Source: Pteria penguin
Taxonomy: Eukaryota > Mollusca > Bivalvia > Pterioida > Pteriidae
DNA length: 64,000 nt
Direction: 5' to 3'
NCBI GenBank assembly: GCA_035048485.1
Contig: CM068585.1
Location: 12,534,501-12,598,500, forward strand
The notes below the pieces were generated by a model that saw only the letters and a list, made by a program, of their open reading frames with translations, was not told the origin of the DNA and searched no databases. The position numbers and the translations under genes were made by a program. Positions 1-11,505 of this stretch are shown here, piece after piece (position 1 is the first letter of the stretch; each line of letters begins with the position of its first letter).

Positions 1-3000
1 GATAATAACAATAAGCAGAGAAAAGTCGACAAGGACATATAGATAAGCAAAGAAGTCACCATGGACAGATAATAACAGAGTAAGCAGGGAAACGTCGCCA
101 TAGACATATAGATAAGCAAGGAAAAGTCGCCATGGACAGATAATAACAGAGTAAGCAGGGAAACGTCGCCATAGACATATAGATAAGCAAAGGAAAGTCG
201 CCATGGACATACAGATAATAACAGAGTAAGCAGGGAAACGTCGCAATAGACATATTGATAAGCAAAGAAACGTCGCCATGGACAGATAATAACAGAGTAA
301 TAAGGGAAACGTCGCCATAGACATATAGATAAGCAAAGAAAAGTCGCCATGGACATACAGATAATAACAGAGTAAGCAGGGAAACGTCACCAAAGACATA
401 TAGATAAGCAAAGAAATGTCGCCATGGACAGATAATAACAGAGTAAGCAGGGAAACGTCGCCAAAGACAAATAGATAAGCAAAGAAAAGTCGCCATGGAC
501 ATACAGATAATAACAGAGTAAGCAGGGAAACGTCGCCAAAGACATATAGATAAGCAAAGAAAAGTCGCCATGGACAGATAATAACAGAGTAAGCAGGGAA
601 ACGTCGCCAAAGACATACAGATAAGCAAAGAAAAGTCGCCATGGACATACGGATAATAACATAGTAAGCAGGGAAACGTCGCCAAAGACAAATAGATAAG
701 CAAAGAAAAGTCGCCATGGACATACAGATAATAACAGAGTAAGCAAAGAAAAGTCGCCATGGACATACAGACAATAAAAGAGTAAGCAAAGAAAAGTCAC
801 CATGGACATACAGATAATAACAGAGTAAGCAGGGAAACGTCGCCAAAGACATATAGATAAGCAAAGAAAAGTCGCCATGGACAGATAATAACAGAGTAAG
901 CAGGGAAACGTCGCCAAAGACAAATAGATAAGCAAAGAAAAGTCGCCATGGACATACAGATAATAACAGAGTAAGCAGGGAAACGTCGCCAAAGACATAT
1001 AGATAAGCAAAGAAAAGTCGCCATGGACAGATAATAACAGAGTAAGCAGGGAAACGTCGCCAAAGACAAATAGATAAGCAAAGAAAAGTCGCCATGGACA
1101 TACAGATAATAACAGAGTAAGCAGGGAAACGTCGCCAAAGACATATAGATAAGCAAAGAAAAGTCGCCATGGACATACAGATAATAACAGAGTAAGCAGG
1201 GAAACGTCGCCAAAGACATATAGATAAGCAAAGAAAAGTCGCCATGGACATACGGATAATAACAATAAGCAGAGAAAAGTCGACAAGGACATATAGATAA
1301 GCAAAGAAGTCACCATGGACAGATAATAACAGAGTAAGCAGGGAAACGTCGCCATAGACATATAGATAAGCAAGGAAAAGTCGCCATGGACAGATAATAA
1401 CAGAGTAAGCAGGGAAACGTCGCCATAGACATATAGATAAGCAAAGGAAAGTCGCCATGGACATACAGATAATAACAGAGTAAGCAGGGAAACGTCGCAA
1501 TAGACATATTGATAAGCAAAGAAACGTCGCCATGGACAGATAATAACAGAGTAATAAGGGAAACGTCGCCATAGACATATAGATAAGCAAAGAAAAGTCG
1601 CCATGGACATACAGATAATAACAGAGTAAGCAGGGAAACGTCACCAAAGACATATAGATAAGCAAAGAAATGTCGCCATGGACAGATAATAACAGAGTAA
1701 GCAGGGAAACGTCGCCAAAGACAAATAGATAAGCAAAGAAAAGTCGCCATGGACATACAGATAATAACAGAGTAAGCAGGGAAACGTCGCCAAAGACATA
1801 TAGATAAGCAAAGAAAAGTCGCCATGGACAGATAATAACAGAGTAAGCAGGGAAACGTCGCCAAAGACATACAGATAAGCAAAGAAAAGTCGCCATGGAC
1901 ATACGGATAATAACATAGTAAGCAGGGAAACGTCGCCAAAGACAAATAGATAAGCAAAGAAAAGTCGCCATGGACATACAGATAATAACAGAGTAAGCAA
2001 AGAAAAGTCGCCATGGACATACAGACAATAAAAGAGTAAGCAAAGAAAAGTCACCATGGACATACAGATAATAACAGAGTAAGCAGGGAACGTCGCCAAA
2101 GACATATAGATAAGCAAAGAAAAGTCGCCATGGACAGATAATAACAGAGTAAGCAGGGAAACGTCGCCAAAGACAAATAGATAAGGAAAGAAAAGTCGCC
2201 ATGGACATACAGATAATAACAGAGTAAGCAGGGAAACGTCGCCAAAGACATATAGATAAGCAAAGAAAAGTCGCCATGGACAGATAATAACAGAGTAAGC
2301 AGGGAAACGTCGCCAAAGACATATAGATAAGCAAAGAAAAGTCGCCATGGACATACGGATAATAACAATAAGCAGAGAAAAGTCGACAAGGACATATAGA
2401 TAAGCAAAGAAGTCACCATGGACAGATAATAACAGAGTAAGCAGGGAAACGTCGCCATAGACATATAGATAAGCAAGGAAAAGTCGCCATGGACAGATAA
2501 TAACAGAGTAAGCAGGGAAACGTCGCCATAGACATATAGATAAGCAAAGAAAAGTCGCCATGGACATACAGATAATAACAGAGTAAGCAGGGAAACGTCG
2601 CCATAGACATATAGATAAGCAAAGAAAAGTCGCCATGGACAGATAATAACAGAGTAAGCAGGGAAACGTCGCCAAAGACATATAGATAAGCAAAGAAAAG
2701 TCGCCATGGACATACGGATAATAACAGAGTAAGCAGGGAAACGTCGCCAAAGACAAATAGATAAGCAAAGAAAAGTCGCCATGGACATACAGATAATAAC
2801 AGAGTAAGCAAAGAAAAGTCGCCATGGACATACAGATAATAAAAGAGTAAGCAAAGAAAAGTCACCATGGACATACAGATAATAACAGAGTAAGCAGGGA
2901 AACGTCGCCAAAGACAAATAGATAAGCAAAGAAAAGTCGCCATGGACATACAGATAATAACAGAGTAAGCAAAGAAAAGTCGCCATGGACATACAGATAA

Positions 3001-4062
3001 TAACAGAGTAAGCAGGGAAACGTCGCCAAAGACATATAGATAAGCAAAGAAAAGTCGCCATGGACAGATAATAACAGAGTAAGCAGGGAAACGTCGCCAA
3101 AGACATATAGATAAGCAAAGAAAAGTCGCCATGGACATACAGATAATAACAATAAGCAGAGAAAAGTCGACAAGGACATATAGATAAGCAAAGAAGTCAC
3201 CATGGACAGATAATAACAGAGTAAGCAGGGAAACGTCGCCATAAACATATAGATAAGCAAGGAAAAGTCGCCATGGACAGATAATAACAGAGTAAGCAGG
3301 GAAACGTCGCCATAGACATATAGATAAGCAAAGAAAAGTCGCCATGGACATACAGATAATAACAGAGTAAGCAGGGAAACGTCGCCATAGACATATAGAT
3401 AAGCAAAGAAAAGTCGCCATGGACAGATAATAACAGAGTAAGCAGGGAAACGTCGCCAAAGACATATAGATAAGCAAAGAAAAGTCGCCATGGACATACC
3501 GATAATAACAGTGTAAGCAGGGAAACGTCGCCAAAGACAAATAGATAAGCAAAGAAAAGTCGCCATGGACATACAGATAATAACAGAGTAAGCAAAGAAA
3601 AGTCGCCATGGACATACAGATAATAAAAGAGTAAGCAAAGAAAAGTCACCATGGACATACAGATAATAACAGAGTAAGCAGGGAAACGTCGCCAAAGACA
3701 AATAGATAAGCAAAGAAAAGTCGCCATGGACATACAGATAATAACAGAGTAAGCAAAGAAAAGTCGCCATGGACATACAGATAATAACAGAGTGAACAGA
3801 GAAAAATCGCCATGGACATACACATTAAGTCGCCATGGACATACAGAAAAGCAGTAAAAAGTCGCCATGGACATACAGATAATAACAGAGTAAACAGAGA
3901 AAAGTCACCACGGACATGCAGATAATTTAAGAGTAAGCAGAGAAACGTCGCCCTGGACATACAGATGATAATAGAGTAAGCAGAGAAAAGTCGCCAAGGA
4001 CATACAGATAATAACAGAATAAGCAGAGAAAAGTCGCTCCGGACATATAGATAACAACAGAG
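1..4062. repeat. Minisatellite array with alternating GTCGCC subunits and higher-order repeats
   Basis: Two related subunits alternate: a 39-43 bp form starting GTCGCCATGGACA and a 32 bp form starting GTCGCCAAAGACA, giving 71 or 75 bp dimers. A rare variant, GATAATAACAATAAGCAGAG, recurs at 1, 1255, 2358 and 3142, so the array is built of higher-order blocks of 1254, 1103 and 784 bp. The first two blocks are nearly identical over more than 700 bp. Units degrade after about 3790, which marks an old edge. The reverse strand is stop-poor, giving open frames up to about 407 codons of repetitive hydrophobic peptide in overlapping frames; these are treated as by-products. The array lies 3' of temptin-like exon 1 of gene A, so probably in its intron. 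Confidence 0.95.
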
Positions 4063-5060
4063 TAAGACCTACGTCATCGGGAGTACACCGATAGTTTTGT
4101 GTTTTGAAAACGTTGACCATACATGTTAGCATCCTCGGTGAGACCAGCCATCACTTTATATGGTTTAATACCCTGGATCCACTCACTCGGAAACCTGCGT
4201 TACAAGTGACAGATCATCAGCCACTCTCACTCTCACTGTGCATACGTGTGCGCGTCTGTAATAAACGTCGTTTTGACAGTTCGTAGGGAAAAAGCATATT
4301 TAAGTGGCGGATTCAGAGGAGAGGGGGGGGGCGGTCTGAAAGGCATGTAGTAAGCGTTTCAGGAGGACTCATCTGGTTCCCCTACAAGGGCCTCGCCCTC
4401 TACCAAACCCCTCGCATGACATAATGTCCCTTCCAACTAATGAAAACCAGGATCCGCTCCTGAAGTTTATCCTTTTCACCCTAAGTTTATCACAAGACGT
4501 AATTGTTTTTTCATCGAACATGTATTTGTTTCAATCTTGAATTCATGCAACATCTGTTTACCCATAAACACTCTGGATCAGCCACTGATATTTTCGTTGA
4601 TAAATACTGTATTTTCTTACCAGTACTTATTTCATATTGTATTGTCAAGTGAATTGTTGATATGCTAATGATCTAATTCGCCTGGCTTTATGTCTCGCGC
4701 AGAATCTCATAATTTTGCAGAGAGGGAAGTCAAACGTGACAGACGTTTCGAAACAAATCCAATCATGTCGTGGGATCTAAATTTATTTATTTTGCATCAA
4801 TTGCTAACATCAAAAAGTATTTTTGCCCGAATTCCATGGGCGGGTTATTCCTGAAGTGAAACCTAACCACCACCACCACCCTCCCTTTTTAGTTGTACTG
4901 CCCATGTACGTTGTTCGAAGCCCAGAACATTCTAAAGAAATTCAACATCTTGTCATTTATCTTTAGCAGATATAATTAAGGTGAATGAGAATGTAACCCC
5001 CTTTCCTCTGGATCACTCATCATCAAGCCAGGAATACTAATATGGGGAAGGCCTACTTAC
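4063..5060. other. Non-repetitive stretch, probably intron of temptin-like gene A
   Basis: No exon was recognised. At 4982-5027 lies a 46 bp sequence that recurs at 5584-5629 with two mismatches, on the other side of the exon. A G-run at 4324-4334 and a pair of loosely complementary GGCGGATTC/GGATCCGC motifs (about 4303 and 4450) hint at a decayed small DNA transposon, but this is too weak to call. Confidence 0.4.
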
Positions 5061-5288
5061 TTTCCCAAAAGGATTTTTGTTGATTTTCCTTGTCTGTGGA
5101 TCTACCTTCTCCAGGGCTGGAGGCATGTGACCAACCTTATACCAGTTATCCCGATCGGCTCCTCTCCGGTTATCACAGGGGTCAGGAACGCTCCTTCCAT
5201 TTGGAATATCATCCAAGAATTTTGCATATCCGTGTATGTTTGTTAGTAATCCACATAAAGTAAAGCCAAGAAGGAAGACAGCCGCCAT
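5061..5288 (-). CDS. Temptin-like secreted protein, first coding exon (gene A, partial)
   Basis: Seen: 76 codons starting with ATG, a hydrophobic signal peptide (residues 1 to about 20, MAAVFLLGFTLCGLLTNIHG), then YAKFLDDIPNGRSVPDPC, a WYKVGH segment and a final NPFGK. The exon ends exactly before GTAAGT (donor at 5060-5059, phase 0). Known family: temptin is a water-borne attractant or pheromone protein of Aplysia, and related small secreted proteins occur widely in molluscs. The pattern F...IPNG..VPDPC....W..VGH.....NPFG is the temptin N-terminal half. The same NPFGK|GTAAGT junction occurs in gene B at 37512, so intron position and phase are conserved. The rest of the gene (DSDGDG half) would lie at lower coordinates, off the left edge. 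The role in this animal is unknown; 'temptin-like' says family, not proven pheromone function. Confidence 0.85.
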
Positions 5289-6764
5289 GTTACCGTCTGT
5301 AGACCAATTAACACATAATGGCTCATGAATACTACAAACGTAATTATCATGACGAAGAAAATATTTCTGACTTTACAACTGTCATCTGTAATTTAACTTC
5401 ATGATGTTCGGCATATTCATTTGCCAGGATGCGATCACAAATGATAGTTTTTAGGGCGCGTGGATTGTGTTTTTTATCTTAAAATATATTTTTACATACT
5501 ACGGTCTATTTGAAGAAAGTGTTTAAGGACTAACGTTATACTTCTAGATTTCAAAACGCCATTTACTTTTAAATTTCCAACTTTGAATGACAATGTAACC
5601 CCCTTCCCTCTGGATCACTCATCATCAAGTCATGTCTTCTTACGATCTTACGAAATCTTGAAGGCACCAACTCTATTCTATGTTTTTGATTGTAAAAACG
5701 GACAACAAAGTGACTCTGCATCGAGTATTGATCTATAACAAAACAAAAGAAGGTCAAAGGTCAACGTCCGATCTGAGAATAATAGATAAAAACAAAACAA
5801 ACAAATTGAAAAAAAGAAAGAAAGAAAAACCCGAAACAAACAAAAGAACACTATTCCATATAATTTCACCTCGGGGATTATTGTGATGGGTTCAAACTGG
5901 TACTAACTTGCGACGGTTGCGTCAGTATAAATTTACAGGTATCTAAGTTTTAAAATCTTAAAATTGTGTGATCTTTATGAATCACCCACCTACTTTTCCT
6001 CACTTCGATATATAATTGGCTAGTACTTCGCTTGGCTTTAGGATCATGTATTAAGGTTGTTTACCCGTAAGATGTATGATAGGTACATACTGTAAATTTT
6101 TCTTGGTAATTTAATGGTGCACTGTACTTATGAATTCTTATAACATTAACGGAGATGCTTTCAGCATTTTAGCTTAAAATTCTCCAATGAACATCTGATA
6201 CCAGGTACAAATATGCCCAGAGGTAGATATTTCACAGTGGATGATATGGGTAGGCAACAGTGTATATTGACGTTTTCGGGTTCATCGCTAAGCTTAAAGC
6301 TTTTAATGTTGACCAGACACTGGTCCTGCTGTGAGTAAAATGTGGTAATGTGAGTGGAAATAACCTACAGATCGACATACGTACTGCTTAATGTAGACGG
6401 TCATAACAGTTTGACAGATTATCCACTAAGACATCAATCAAAACTACCATGGTCTTCCTGCAAACATACTGCGAGTATGGATGATTAGACAAAGTTTTCA
6501 CTTTTGACGGAAATGATTTCAAATCCAGTTTTCTCTTAGTCGCTGTTTAAATGGCACACTTGTCAACAATGAACGATATTTTAAAGACCCCCCCCCCAAA
6601 ATAATAATAATAAATAATGAAATTAAATAAATGAATAGAAATAAATGAATAGAATAAATGAATAGATAAATAATAATGATAATAATAAAAAGGAAGAATT
6701 ATCCACAATGCGCAGATGTAATGTGAGAGAAGTAAATATATAAGTTTACTTGTCATTAAGTGTA
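5289..6764. other. Region upstream of temptin-like gene A, no gene seen
   Basis: No exon recognised. It contains the second copy of the 46 bp direct repeat (5584-5629). At 6583-6700 there is a C-run followed by AAT/AATGAATAG simple repeat. The promoter and any 5' UTR of gene A would lie near 5290-5900, but no convincing TATA box or initiator can be fixed by eye. Confidence 0.4.
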
Positions 6765-6915
6765 AGGAGACGGCCATTTGATTCTGAGGGAGGGGAGCCT
6801 AGCACTGTTTGGAAATAAATATTCTGACCCTGAAAATGCTGGAAATAAAAAATTTGGCTTTGACCGAAATGAAAATAAATATCCTGGCTGCTAGCATGTA
6901 CATATACCGAAAACC
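6765..6915 (+). mobile_element. Dispersed repeat R1, copy 1
   Basis: Begins GGAGACGGCCATTTGATTCT and ends near TGCTAGCATGTACATATACC. The same sequence occurs inverted at 24475-24646, and its first part occurs at 23421-23560 (GGGGACGACCATTCGATTCT). Three copies in one window indicate a dispersed element. Its class is unknown; no coding capacity or clear terminal repeats were seen. Confidence 0.65.
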
Positions 6916-7026
6916 TTTCTTTATCTTTATTCTCATAAACTGCACATATAAATAACAGTGTAGAGAACATATACAATATATACAAATGTACAGTACATAA
7001 ATATCAGCACATGCGGAAGGAAATAA

Positions 7027-7425
7027 TTAACCTGGAGGTTGGACTCTGTCCTTAATAAAAGAAATAAACTTACTTAATTTAAACTGCAGAATGCTATCTT
7101 TTGAATTGAACAATTTGTTATATTTAAATGTATTTGGATTAACATAGTAAACTTCAGGCAAACACTTTTTTCTAAATGCCTTGATCTCAGTGTTATTACA
7201 TATACAAATATAATGGTACTCATCACCAATTTCATTTAATTCACACAGTGTGCATTTACGCTCAGATCTTGGGACATTGTACCATCTGCCAATTTCAATT
7301 GGTAGTTTGATCTTCCTAGTAAAGCCACTTGAAATATATAATGGTCGTATCATTTGTAATGATCTTACTTCTGTCCTATTTTTTATAAGAAATTTTCACG
7401 AACAATATTGTTTATTTACCTCCTT
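7027..7425 (-). pseudogene. Non-LTR retrotransposon ORF2 C-terminal fragment
   Basis: The reverse strand reads ...KIKLPIEIGRWYNVPRSERK, then CTLCELNEIGDEYHYICIC. This arrangement (IE.GRW, a CxxC followed by DEYH and a further Cys) is typical of the C-terminal end of LINE reverse-transcriptase proteins in invertebrates. The frame is open for 108 codons and then stops. The upstream part of the same protein is at 7820-8062, separated by inserted DNA, so the copy is broken and inactive. Similarity in frame probably extends upstream to about 7425 through degraded sequence. Confidence 0.75.
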
Positions 7426-7439
7426 ATTATCGATTTAAT

Positions 7440-7819
7440 TATTTTATGCCGATTCTGGCGCGCATTTGTGATTGTATAACATGGTATTATGATAATGTAT
7501 ACATTCTGATTGTTGCTTACTTATATACAGCATACGTGTGCTTTAGTCGTATGCAGTAATTCATTTTTTCTCTAAAATGTTTCGCAATAAAATTCTAGTA
7601 TAAAGATAACTTAATAACCATATTGCATTTTTAAGCAGTGGTCACTCTCCACATGATTATACAGCTTTTGTTTTTCTCCATATTCACTGTATACTAGTAC
7701 ATGGTATACGTGTACATTGTTGTATATATTGTATATATCTATATTTGTACATACTGTTGTTACATATCCTATACGTCTTGTATGGCTTCTGGAAATAAAT
7801 GAACTTGAACTTGAACTTG
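7440..7819 (+). mobile_element. 3' end of a second LINE inserted in the first
   Basis: The stretch ends with GGCTTCTGGAAATAAATGAA followed by three tandem GAACTT units (7801-7819). Short-period tails of this kind are typical of LINE 3' termini. It interrupts the reverse-strand LINE reading frame, so it is younger than that copy. The 5' boundary (about 7440) is estimated from where the older frame can no longer be followed. No reverse transcriptase is left in it, consistent with 5' truncation. Confidence 0.55.
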
Positions 7820-8062
7820 TTACAACATCTATATTTACACAATAATTTTGCATTTTTAGAAGGAAGTGAAAGTAAATAACTTTCTAGATTCAATTTTGTT
7901 TTGAAAATTCTATAATTAATCGCTTTAGGCGAATTGAAAACATCACTCTGCCATTTCTGTAGAAATTGATCATATAAAGTTTTATATACAATATTACGTA
8001 ACCATGTCAAATTGGGAAAAGTATGAGACAGCCAAATATATGAAAGTCCACATTCGTCAAGA
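7820..8062 (-). pseudogene. Non-LTR retrotransposon ORF2 fragment, upstream part
   Basis: The reverse strand reads FLDECGLSYIWLSHTFPN, then a WLRN...LYDQFLQKWQSDVFNSPKA segment and LESYLLSLP. This matches the linker that precedes the IEIGRW/Cys-rich C-terminus in LINE ORF2 proteins. It continues, after the inserted LINE tail, in the fragment at 7027-7425. On the upstream side it abuts dispersed repeat R2. It is a relic, since no upstream reverse transcriptase core is present. Confidence 0.7.
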
Positions 8063-8063
8063 A

Positions 8064-8238
8064 ATTTATAGCATTGGACAAATCATGCTATTCAATATGT
8101 TTCACAAAACTTAATAGAATTGTTGCTTTTATAAATATATATATGCATGTCCATTTTGAAGGGCAGATAGGGGACAAGAGCTCTACCATCTGCTTTCTGA
8201 GAGATTTTATCTTCAGGTTCTTGTTCTTGTTCTCCAAC
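8064..8238 (-). mobile_element. Dispersed repeat R2, copy 1
   Basis: The reverse complement contains AAAATCTCTCAGAAAGCAGA followed by TGGTAGAGC and a CAAAATGGACATGCA stretch. The same sequence occurs on the plus strand at about 24200-24366. The two copies share roughly 165 bp and end at a common GTCCARTGCTATAA. At this locus the repeat directly adjoins LINE coding sequence. It may be an independent element or part of a LINE family; that cannot be settled here. Confidence 0.6.
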
Positions 8239-8835
8239 TGTAAATATGAAGAATATTTAAATTATGTGGTTTTTCCAATTTGCGGTGAAAGTTGATAGTA
8301 CTGACCCAATACTACGATATTTCCGAATGGTCAAATCATTTACATGACTCACTTAGTAGCATCTTGCGTAAACTTTTAGACCTTCATACTCTTGATCACT
8401 TCAGGGATGTAACACGATGGTTTGTTTACCAAGTTGTATCAGATATAGGATGTTTCCCCTATTTGCAGTGATTTTATGAAAAAAATGGAAGATTTGCCCC
8501 CAAAACATCGATATAGGAGACACCATGTCTTCAAATTATCATGATTGATTGTATATAATATTTGTAATATATGTATGGATTAAGAAACCAAACCTTTGAT
8601 AAAAATATGGGTATTAAGGGAGATTTTCATATTCTGAGGGTTTTGTTCAAAATGTATTGATTTTGCACCAAAACCCCCCAAGCATCATGCTCTTAACATG
8701 ACAGTTTGTATGATATTACCAAAGTTGTCAGAAAATAATAGCTTTAACAAGCCGTAAGAGAATACTACATGTAGCTTTAACAATCTGGTTTGAGTTTAAC
8801 ATAGGTTTAATGCACACCAAGCTGTATACATAGTT
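8239..8835. other. Unassigned AT-rich stretch
   Basis: No exon, array or transposon ends were recognised. It separates the LINE/R2 block from the 50 bp array. Confidence 0.4.
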
Positions 8836-10800
8836 TTCTTGGTCACTATCTCACTCATTACACGTGTTCAATAGACACAAACAAATCCTTGGCCATTATC
8901 TTCCTAATTACATGTGTTCAATAGACACAAGTCAATCCTTGGCCATTTATCTTCCTCATTACACGTGTTCAATAGACACAAGTCAATCCTTGGCCATTAT
9001 CTTCCTCATTACACGTGTTCAATAGACACAACTCAATGCATGGCCATTATCTTCCGACATCACACGTGTTCAATAGAGACAAGTCATTCCTTGGTCATTA
9101 TCTTCCTCATTACACGTGTTCAATAGACACAAGTCAATCCTTGGCCATTATTTTCCTCATCACACGTGTTCAATAGACATCAGTCAATTCTTGGTCACTA
9201 TCTCACTCATTACACGCATTGTATAGAAACACGCCAATACTTGCCACTATCTCGCTCATTACACGCATTGTAATGACACATGCCAGTCCTTGCCACTATC
9301 TTGCTCATTATACGCATTGTACAGATACAAGCCAATCCTTGCCACTATCTCCCTCATTACACGCATTGTATAGACACAAGCCAATCCTTGCCACTATCTT
9401 GCTCATTACACGCATTGTATAGACACAAGCCAATCCTTGCCACTATCTCGCTCACTACACGCATTGTATAGACACAAGCCAATCCTTGGCCATTATCTCG
9501 CTCATTACACGCATTGTATAGACAGAAGCAAATCCTTGCCACTATCTCGCTCATTACACGCATTGTATAGACACAAGCCAATCCCTGGCCACTATTTCGC
9601 TCATTACACCCATTGTATAGACACAAGCCAATCCTTGCCACTATCTCGCTCATAACACACATTGTATAGACACAAGCAAATCCTTGCCACTATCTCGCTC
9701 ATTATACGCATTGTATAGACACAATCCAATCCTTGCCACTATCTCGCTCATTACACGCACTGTATAGACACAATCCAATCCCTGGCCACATCTCGCTCAT
9801 TACAGCTCATTATACGCATTGTATAGAAACACGCCAATACTTGCCACTATTTCGCTCATTACACGCATTGTAATGACACATGCCAGTCCTTGCCACTGTC
9901 TCGCTCATTATACGAATTGTATAGACACAAGCAAATCCTTGCCACTATCTCGCTCACTACACGCATTGTATAGACACAATCCAATCCTTGCCACTATCTC
10001 GCTCATTACACGCATTGTATAGACACAAGCCAATCCTTGCCACTATCTCGCTCATAACACACATTGTATAGACACAAGCAAATCCTTGCCACTATCTCGC
10101 TCATTACACGCATTGTATAGACACAATCCAATCCTTGCCACTATCTCACATATTACACGCATTGTATAGACACAATCCAATCCTTGGTCACTATCTCGCT
10201 CATTACACGCTTCATAGACACAAGTAAATACTTGCCACTATCTTGCTCATTACACGCACTGTATAGACACAAGCCAATCCCTGGCCACTATATCGCTCAT
10301 TACACGCTTCATAGACACAAGTAAATACTTGCCACTATCTCGCTCATTATACTCATTGTATAGACACAAGCCAATCCCTGGCTACTATCTCGCTCATTAT
10401 ACGCATTGTATAGAAACACGCCAATCCTTGCCACTATCTCGCTCATTACACGCATTGTAATGACACAAGCCAATCCTTGGCCACTATGTCGCTCATTACA
10501 CGCATTGTATATACACAAGCCTATCCTTACCACTATCTCACTCATTACACGCATTGTATAGACACAGGCCAGTCCTTGCCACTATCTCGCTCATTATACG
10601 CATTGTATAGACACAAGCAAATCTTTGCCACTATCTCGCTCATTACACGCATTGTATAGACACAAGCCAATCCTTGGCCACTATCTCGCTCATTACACGC
10701 ATTGTATAGACACAAGCCAATCCTTGGCCACTTTGTCGCTCATTACACGCATTGTATAGATACAAGCCAATCCTTGGCCACTATGTCGTTCATTACAAGT
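8836..10800. repeat. 49-50 bp minisatellite array
   Basis: The unit reads CATTACACGCATTGTATAGA, then CACAAGCCAATCCTTGCCAC and TATCTCGCT. The first about 360 bp use a divergent subfamily with CACGTGTTCAATAGA and CTTCCT in place of CTCGCT. A rare variant (GTATAGAAACACGCC) recurs at 9221, 9821 and about 10408, giving higher-order blocks of 600 and 587 bp, about 12 units each. Short open frames on both strands follow from the repeat and are not genes. Confidence 0.95.
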
Positions 10801-11505
10801 GATCAAACTTGAGAAAAACAAAATAATACGAATCATACATAGTTGTATTTAAAATTATGCTGTTAGTACTGGCAAGCAGTATACATGTAGTACATTTTAT
10901 CAGAAGATGAGTAACAGAGGTAAGAGAGACACTGACAACGTCATCACCGCTACCATGTATATGTATATGTATATGTATGTATATTTTAAAAACAATCCAT
11001 AATAACGTTTATTTGTAACTATGGCATCTTCTCGTGTTGTAAATGACATCTTAATGCGTCTCAAGTTGATTTATCTATACGAAATTAACGTGCAGAAACT
11101 ACTCTCGAAGTTCAGTTTTTTTCATATTTACACACTAGTATTGCTAAACGTGATGGAGACGCAGACACCATGACATTGATCAATCAATGTTGTCCAAATT
11201 TATTTGTTTCAAATAATATTCATGCTGCTTTGAGTCTACCTGATATTACAATGGTCAATATGACCAAACTTCCTGATGAGTGCCGAATGTTGTTGCGTAG
11301 TGTATCCGTTGTAGTGACATTAAACGCCAATTGTTTCGTAAACTTTCGAATAATACTGAAATAATCAATCCCACATGATGACAAAATTGTATTTATCCAC
11401 GTTGTGCACATATCATGGCAGCTGAGAACCTTGAGTCGATGCAAGGTCTGTTGTATTCACATATACCTAGAAAGAAATCAAATATATAATCTTCAGTGTG
11501 TCATG
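10801..11505. other. Unassigned stretch
   Basis: Apart from a short TATATG run (10955-10982), nothing recognisable. Short open frames on both strands at 11170-11444 have no family features. Confidence 0.35.

Noticed and set aside
56..3960. Reverse-strand open frames of 200-407 codons in the first array
   Set aside because: They overlap in several frames, consist only of the repeat peptide, and arise because the unit lacks stops on that strand. No start context, domain or splice support.
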